Below, piece after piece: positions 60,417-64,000 of a DNA stretch of 64,000 nucleotides (the stretch's first letter is position 1; every line of letters begins with the position of its first letter). The stretch lies in assembly GCA_903877385.1 (NCBI GenBank), contig CAIRDP010000054.1, forward strand, positions 1 to 64,000, given 5' to 3'. A program made the position numbers and the translations under genes. Under the pieces are notes generated by a model, which saw only the letters and a program-made list of their open reading frames with translations, was not told the origin of the DNA and did not search any database. This DNA comes from an uncultured Bacteroidales bacterium. Its GTDB lineage: Bacteria > Bacteroidota > Bacteroidia > Bacteroidales > FEN-979.

Positions 60417-61193
60417 ATGAGCTCTGAGAAACTCACAGGTGTAAACTTCTGGGAAACCTACTGGGAAAAGGATACCGGCAAAAGAAAAAACAAAAGGCCC
60501 AACCTCAGTTTCCTGGAACTGCTGAATGTTTTCAACGGTCAGCTGCCCCAAACAAAAGGACTCAGAATACTGGAAATCGGAGGAGCAAAAGGCGAATACC
60601 TGCTGTATCTGGTGAGGCGATTCGGGTATGAAGGGCATTCGCTTGATTACTCAAAGGCCGGAAATGAACAGACCCTCGAAACTTTTTCCAGGGCCGGTTA
60701 TGAAGTGCAGGTTTATGAACGTGACCTGTTTGCCGACAACTCGGACCTCCCCTTGTTCGATATCGTATTTTCACTTGGGTTCATCGAACATTTTGATGAT
60801 CCTGTGCCTGTTGTCGAAAGCCACTTAAAACTGGTCAGGCCCGGTGGCATCCTGTTGCTGGGAGTACCAAACTACTCGGGAGTCTATAAACCGGTACTAA
60901 AAAGGCTGGCACCTTCCATGTTCCTCACCCACAATATGAAGATAATGGATGTGCGAACCTGGAGCGGGTTTGAAAAGAAGTTTGGCCTGGAAATATTATA
61001 CCGGGCCTATATAGGAGGTTTTGAACCCCTGAACATGAAGAAACTCGAAAAAAAGAGCCTGGTCAACCGTCTGATTTATTTCCTCATCCAGGTTCTGACA
61101 GTTATTTTTTCATTCAGGTTCCGGGGATTAAGAAAATACAACTCAGCCGCTATCAGCAGCTACCTGGTAGGTATTTACAGGAAAAGCAAATAA
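60417..61193 (+). CDS. Class I SAM-dependent methyltransferase
   Basis: LRILEIGGAKGEYLLYLVRRFG; FDIVFSLGFIEHFDDPVPVVESHLKLVRPGGILLLGVPN. Confidence 0.85.
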   Translation: MSSEKLTGVNFWETYWEKDTGKRKNKRPNLSFLELLNVFNGQLPQTKGLRILEIGGAKGEYLLYLVRRFGYEGHSLDYSKAGNEQTLETFSRAGYEVQVYERDLFADNSDLPLFDIVFSLGFIEHFDDPVPVVESHLKLVRPGGILLLGVPNYSGVYKPVLKRLAPSMFLTHNMKIMDVRTWSGFEKKFGLEILYRAYIGGFEPLNMKKLEKKSLVNRLIYFLIQVLTVIFSFRFRGLRKYNSAAISSYLVGIYRKSK

Positions 61194-61204
61194 TCCTGAG
61201 GGTT

Positions 61205-63586
61205 ATGAGATCTTTAAGGTTTTTCCTCATTATCCTGGTCTTCTGTTTAACCGGAAAAATCTCGGTTGCCACGGAAGATAAACCGGAACTCCCTTCTATC
61301 ATCAGGCAGGTTGATTCCCTTAATATCCTGGCAAGAAAATTAAGCTATCAGGAAATTCCTTTGTCCAAATCACTGTCGAGCCAGAGTTTAAGCCTTGCCA
61401 GAAGCTGTCATTACCTGGAGGGTGAGGCGCTGGCATTATATAATCTCGGGTTGGCCAACATGAATCAGGATAATTATCCTGTATCGCTCGAATATTTTTT
61501 CATGAGCCTGGATGTTTACCAGGGGCTTCATGATTTCGGAAACGAGATCAGTGTAAACCTGTCCATAGCGGACATGTTTTTAAGGCTGAAGGATCCATAC
61601 AGGGCAGAACCATATCTCAACAAAGCCAATTTTATTTCAAACAGGTTCAGAAATCCTGAAAAGCTGGCATTGCTCCATCAGTCAAAAGGCCTGGTTGAGA
61701 TGGGCAAGGGTAATTACTGGGAAGCGATCGACTGTTTTTATAAAAGCATAGGGTATAGCCTGAAGTTAAAGGACATAATTAATATTGGAAGATCTGATAA
61801 ACTCATAGGAGATGCCCTGATTCAGTTAAAGCAGCTGAACAGTGCAATTTTCATGTATCAGAAAGCGGTTGACATTTTCGGTAAGTTTGATGATCTGAAT
61901 GAGCTCAGTGTTCTCAATACCAGGATTGCCCATGCCTATTCAGTTCTGGGCAACAAGCAGTTTGCTTTAAATTACAACCGGAAAGCATATAATGAACGCT
62001 TGATCAGCGGTTATAAAGGCCTGATCGCTTCCTCGATAATAAATGTAGGGGGTTCATATATGGAAGTGGGAAAATATGATTCTGCCGTGTATTTTCTCAG
62101 GATGGGGCTTCAGCAGAGTATTCCCGAAAAACGCACGATTCTAATTGATGAGGCCCATGAATTGCTCGCCAATTGTTACAGCCTGCAAAAAAATTACAAA
62201 CTCAGCCTTGAGCATTACCAGGAGTATTTCACTTATCATTTGAAGGGAATTGAGGACCGCAACAAAGTTGCCATTCATACCCTGGAAGCCGAACATTCGG
62301 TTCATGATATTGAATATACCCACAACCTGCTTTCGCATCAAAACGATGCCCTGATGCTTGAATTAAGGAACCACAGGCTGCAAATGATATTTATAGGGCT
62401 TATCCTGTTCCTGACACTGATTGTTGGGATGATAGTACATGTGCTAACCAGGAGGACCCAGAGATCGGAAAAGGAGCTACAGGTGCTGAACTTCAAGCTG
62501 GAAAATGAAATCAGGGAGCATATAGAAGCAGAACGCCATTACGAGGAGAGCGAGAATCAATATCGTTTCCTGGCCGAGAATTCACCTGATGTTATTTCAT
62601 TATTCGACAGGAACCTGAAAAGAAGGTTTGTGTCGCCCAGCTGTTTTTCGATGTATGGTTTTACTGAAGAAGAACTTACTACCCGGCCCGATTCCTTTGA
62701 AGTAGTCGACCTTACGTACCGAAAACAGGTCAAATCCTCCCTGGAATCCATACTGCAACGCAAAAATCCCCAAACCCTGGTGTATAAGGCCAGGAAAAAG
62801 GACAGTACCTCATTCTGGGTTGAAAACCATATAAATCCTTTATTTGACCCTTTAAGCGGGGAGGTTTATGAACTGGTGACAGTAGTCAGGAATATTTCGG
62901 ACCGGATGCGTTATGAGGAGCAGTTGGCCGAAAATGAAAGGCAAAAAGAAGTATTGCTTTATGAGATCCATCACAGGGTTAAAAACAATTTCGCGATACT
63001 GATCAGTCTTATGGAACTGCAAAAGCAGTTTACAAGAGCCAATACGCTTGATATGCCTCTCATTGACCTGCAGCTCAGGGTCAGGACCATGTCGCTTGTA
63101 CATGAGCAATTATACCACAGCCAGAGTATTGATGCAATCCCGCTTGGGCCCTATCTCGACCGCCTGACCAGCATAATCAGCAGCGCGTTCAGCAAACCTA
63201 ATATCACTATCCATACATTGGTCCAGGAGTGTGCCGCCAGGATTGAAATTGCCCTGCCGCTGGGTCTCATTGTAAATGAACTTCTCACCAATGCCTTTAA
63301 ATATGCTTTCCCGAACAATGCACATGGAGATGTATGGATCGATCTACATCTTGACAATACCGACAGGGGTTTAGAAAGCAGCCTGGAATCGATTTATTAC
63401 ATTTTGAAAGTATGGGATAACGGAGTGGGCCTGCCCGAAAACTTCTCATTTGAGAATAACACATCCACAGGCTCCCAGATCATAAAAATACTCATTGAAC
63501 AGCTGGAGGCCAGGTGTGAGATCAAGCGCCAGCCGGGAGCATCAATAACCATACGTTTTGCAGCATTTCCTAAAGAATTTAACTGA
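61205..63586 (+). CDS. TPR-TM-PAS sensor histidine kinase (HisKA_2/HWE-like)
   Basis: Signal peptide, TPRs, TM (MIFIGLILFLTLIVGMIVHVL), PAS, YEIHHRVKNNFAILISLMELQ, ATPase NELLTNAFKYAFP...DNGVGLP. Confidence 0.9.
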   Translation: MRSLRFFLIILVFCLTGKISVATEDKPELPSIIRQVDSLNILARKLSYQEIPLSKSLSSQSLSLARSCHYLEGEALALYNLGLANMNQDNYPVSLEYFFMSLDVYQGLHDFGNEISVNLSIADMFLRLKDPYRAEPYLNKANFISNRFRNPEKLALLHQSKGLVEMGKGNYWEAIDCFYKSIGYSLKLKDIINIGRSDKLIGDALIQLKQLNSAIFMYQKAVDIFGKFDDLNELSVLNTRIAHAYSVLGNKQFALNYNRKAYNERLISGYKGLIASSIINVGGSYMEVGKYDSAVYFLRMGLQQSIPEKRTILIDEAHELLANCYSLQKNYKLSLEHYQEYFTYHLKGIEDRNKVAIHTLEAEHSVHDIEYTHNLLSHQNDALMLELRNHRLQMIFIGLILFLTLIVGMIVHVLTRRTQRSEKELQVLNFKLENEIREHIEAERHYEESENQYRFLAENSPDVISLFDRNLKRRFVSPSCFSMYGFTEEELTTRPDSFEVVDLTYRKQVKSSLESILQRKNPQTLVYKARKKDSTSFWVENHINPLFDPLSGEVYELVTVVRNISDRMRYEEQLAENERQKEVLLYEIHHRVKNNFAILISLMELQKQFTRANTLDMPLIDLQLRVRTMSLVHEQLYHSQSIDAIPLGPYLDRLTSIISSAFSKPNITIHTLVQECAARIEIALPLGLIVNELLTNAFKYAFPNNAHGDVWIDLHLDNTDRGLESSLESIYYILKVWDNGVGLPENFSFENNTSTGSQIIKILIEQLEARCEIKRQPGASITIRFAAFPKEFN

Positions 63587-63594
63587 TAAAACTG

Positions 63595-64000
63595 ATGAAA
63601 GGAAATAATAAGATTGCTATAATCGGAGCAGGGACCATCGGTACTGCCCTTGGAAACATCTTATCGGAAAATGGTTCAGCCGAAGTTATGCTGATCTCTA
63701 TCGAGGAGAATGTTGTCAGGTCTATAAATGAACAGCACATCAATGCCCGGTATTTCCCTGGCCATCATCTCCACAATGAACTGAGGGCCACTACCGATAT
63801 TTACCAGTTGAAAGGATCCTCGGTGGTCTTTTTGGCTATTCCTTCGGTTGTCATGCTGGATTATCTCAAATCGATCAGGGCCGGGATTCCCGAAAACGCA
63901 ATCCTTGTCAACCTGGCAAAAGGGTTTGGATGCAAGGAAAGTACGGTTGTTGAATGCCTTAAGAAGAATTTCATCAACCCGGTCTGTACATTAAAAGGTC
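63595..64000 (+). CDS. gpsA: NAD(P)-dependent glycerol-3-phosphate dehydrogenase, 5' part (runs off window)
   Basis: KIAIIGAGTIGTALGNILSENG...VVFLAIPSVVMLDYLKSI...ILVNLAKGF; no stop before 64000. Confidence 0.82.
   Translation, partial: MKGNNKIAIIGAGTIGTALGNILSENGSAEVMLISIEENVVRSINEQHINARYFPGHHLHNELRATTDIYQLKGSSVVFLAIPSVVMLDYLKSIRAGIPENAILVNLAKGFGCKESTVVECLKKNFINPVCTLKG

Overview
This 64 kb window looks like a Bacteroidetes (Bacteroidales-like) chromosome. Support for that: T9SS C-terminal sorting domains, TTTG-N19-21-TAnnTTTG promoters, a BAT operon, a TonB-dependent receptor barrel and a NifJ-type PFOR. Most of it is ordinary core genome: mutS, mutS2, folK, sppA, nifJ, an acyl-CoA carboxylase beta subunit with a biotin carrier, engB, rpsT, katG with a Fur/PerR regulator, an RND metal-efflux operon, pyrE, T9SS-exported proteins, moxR-DUF58-batABCDE, rlmH, nadC, a nucleotide-sugar cassette, a sensor kinase and partial gpsA. 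There are three tRNAs (Leu-TAA, Gly-GCC, Glu-TTC). The most unusual locus is 27.1-30.2 kb. There a type IIG restriction-modification gene is frameshifted and then joined in frame to the C-terminal beta-barrel of a TonB-dependent receptor, beside a structured non-coding stretch. A second notable signal is a set of short arrays with strict 7-bp period but unrelated unit sequences. One lies inside the mutS reading frame, one upstream of an rRNA/tRNA methyltransferase gene, one inside the moxR-DUF58 operon, and possibly one at the window edge. I saw no CRISPR array, intact transposase, prophage or clearly new multigene defence system. All calls come from reading the sequence and ORF translations; no database search was run.
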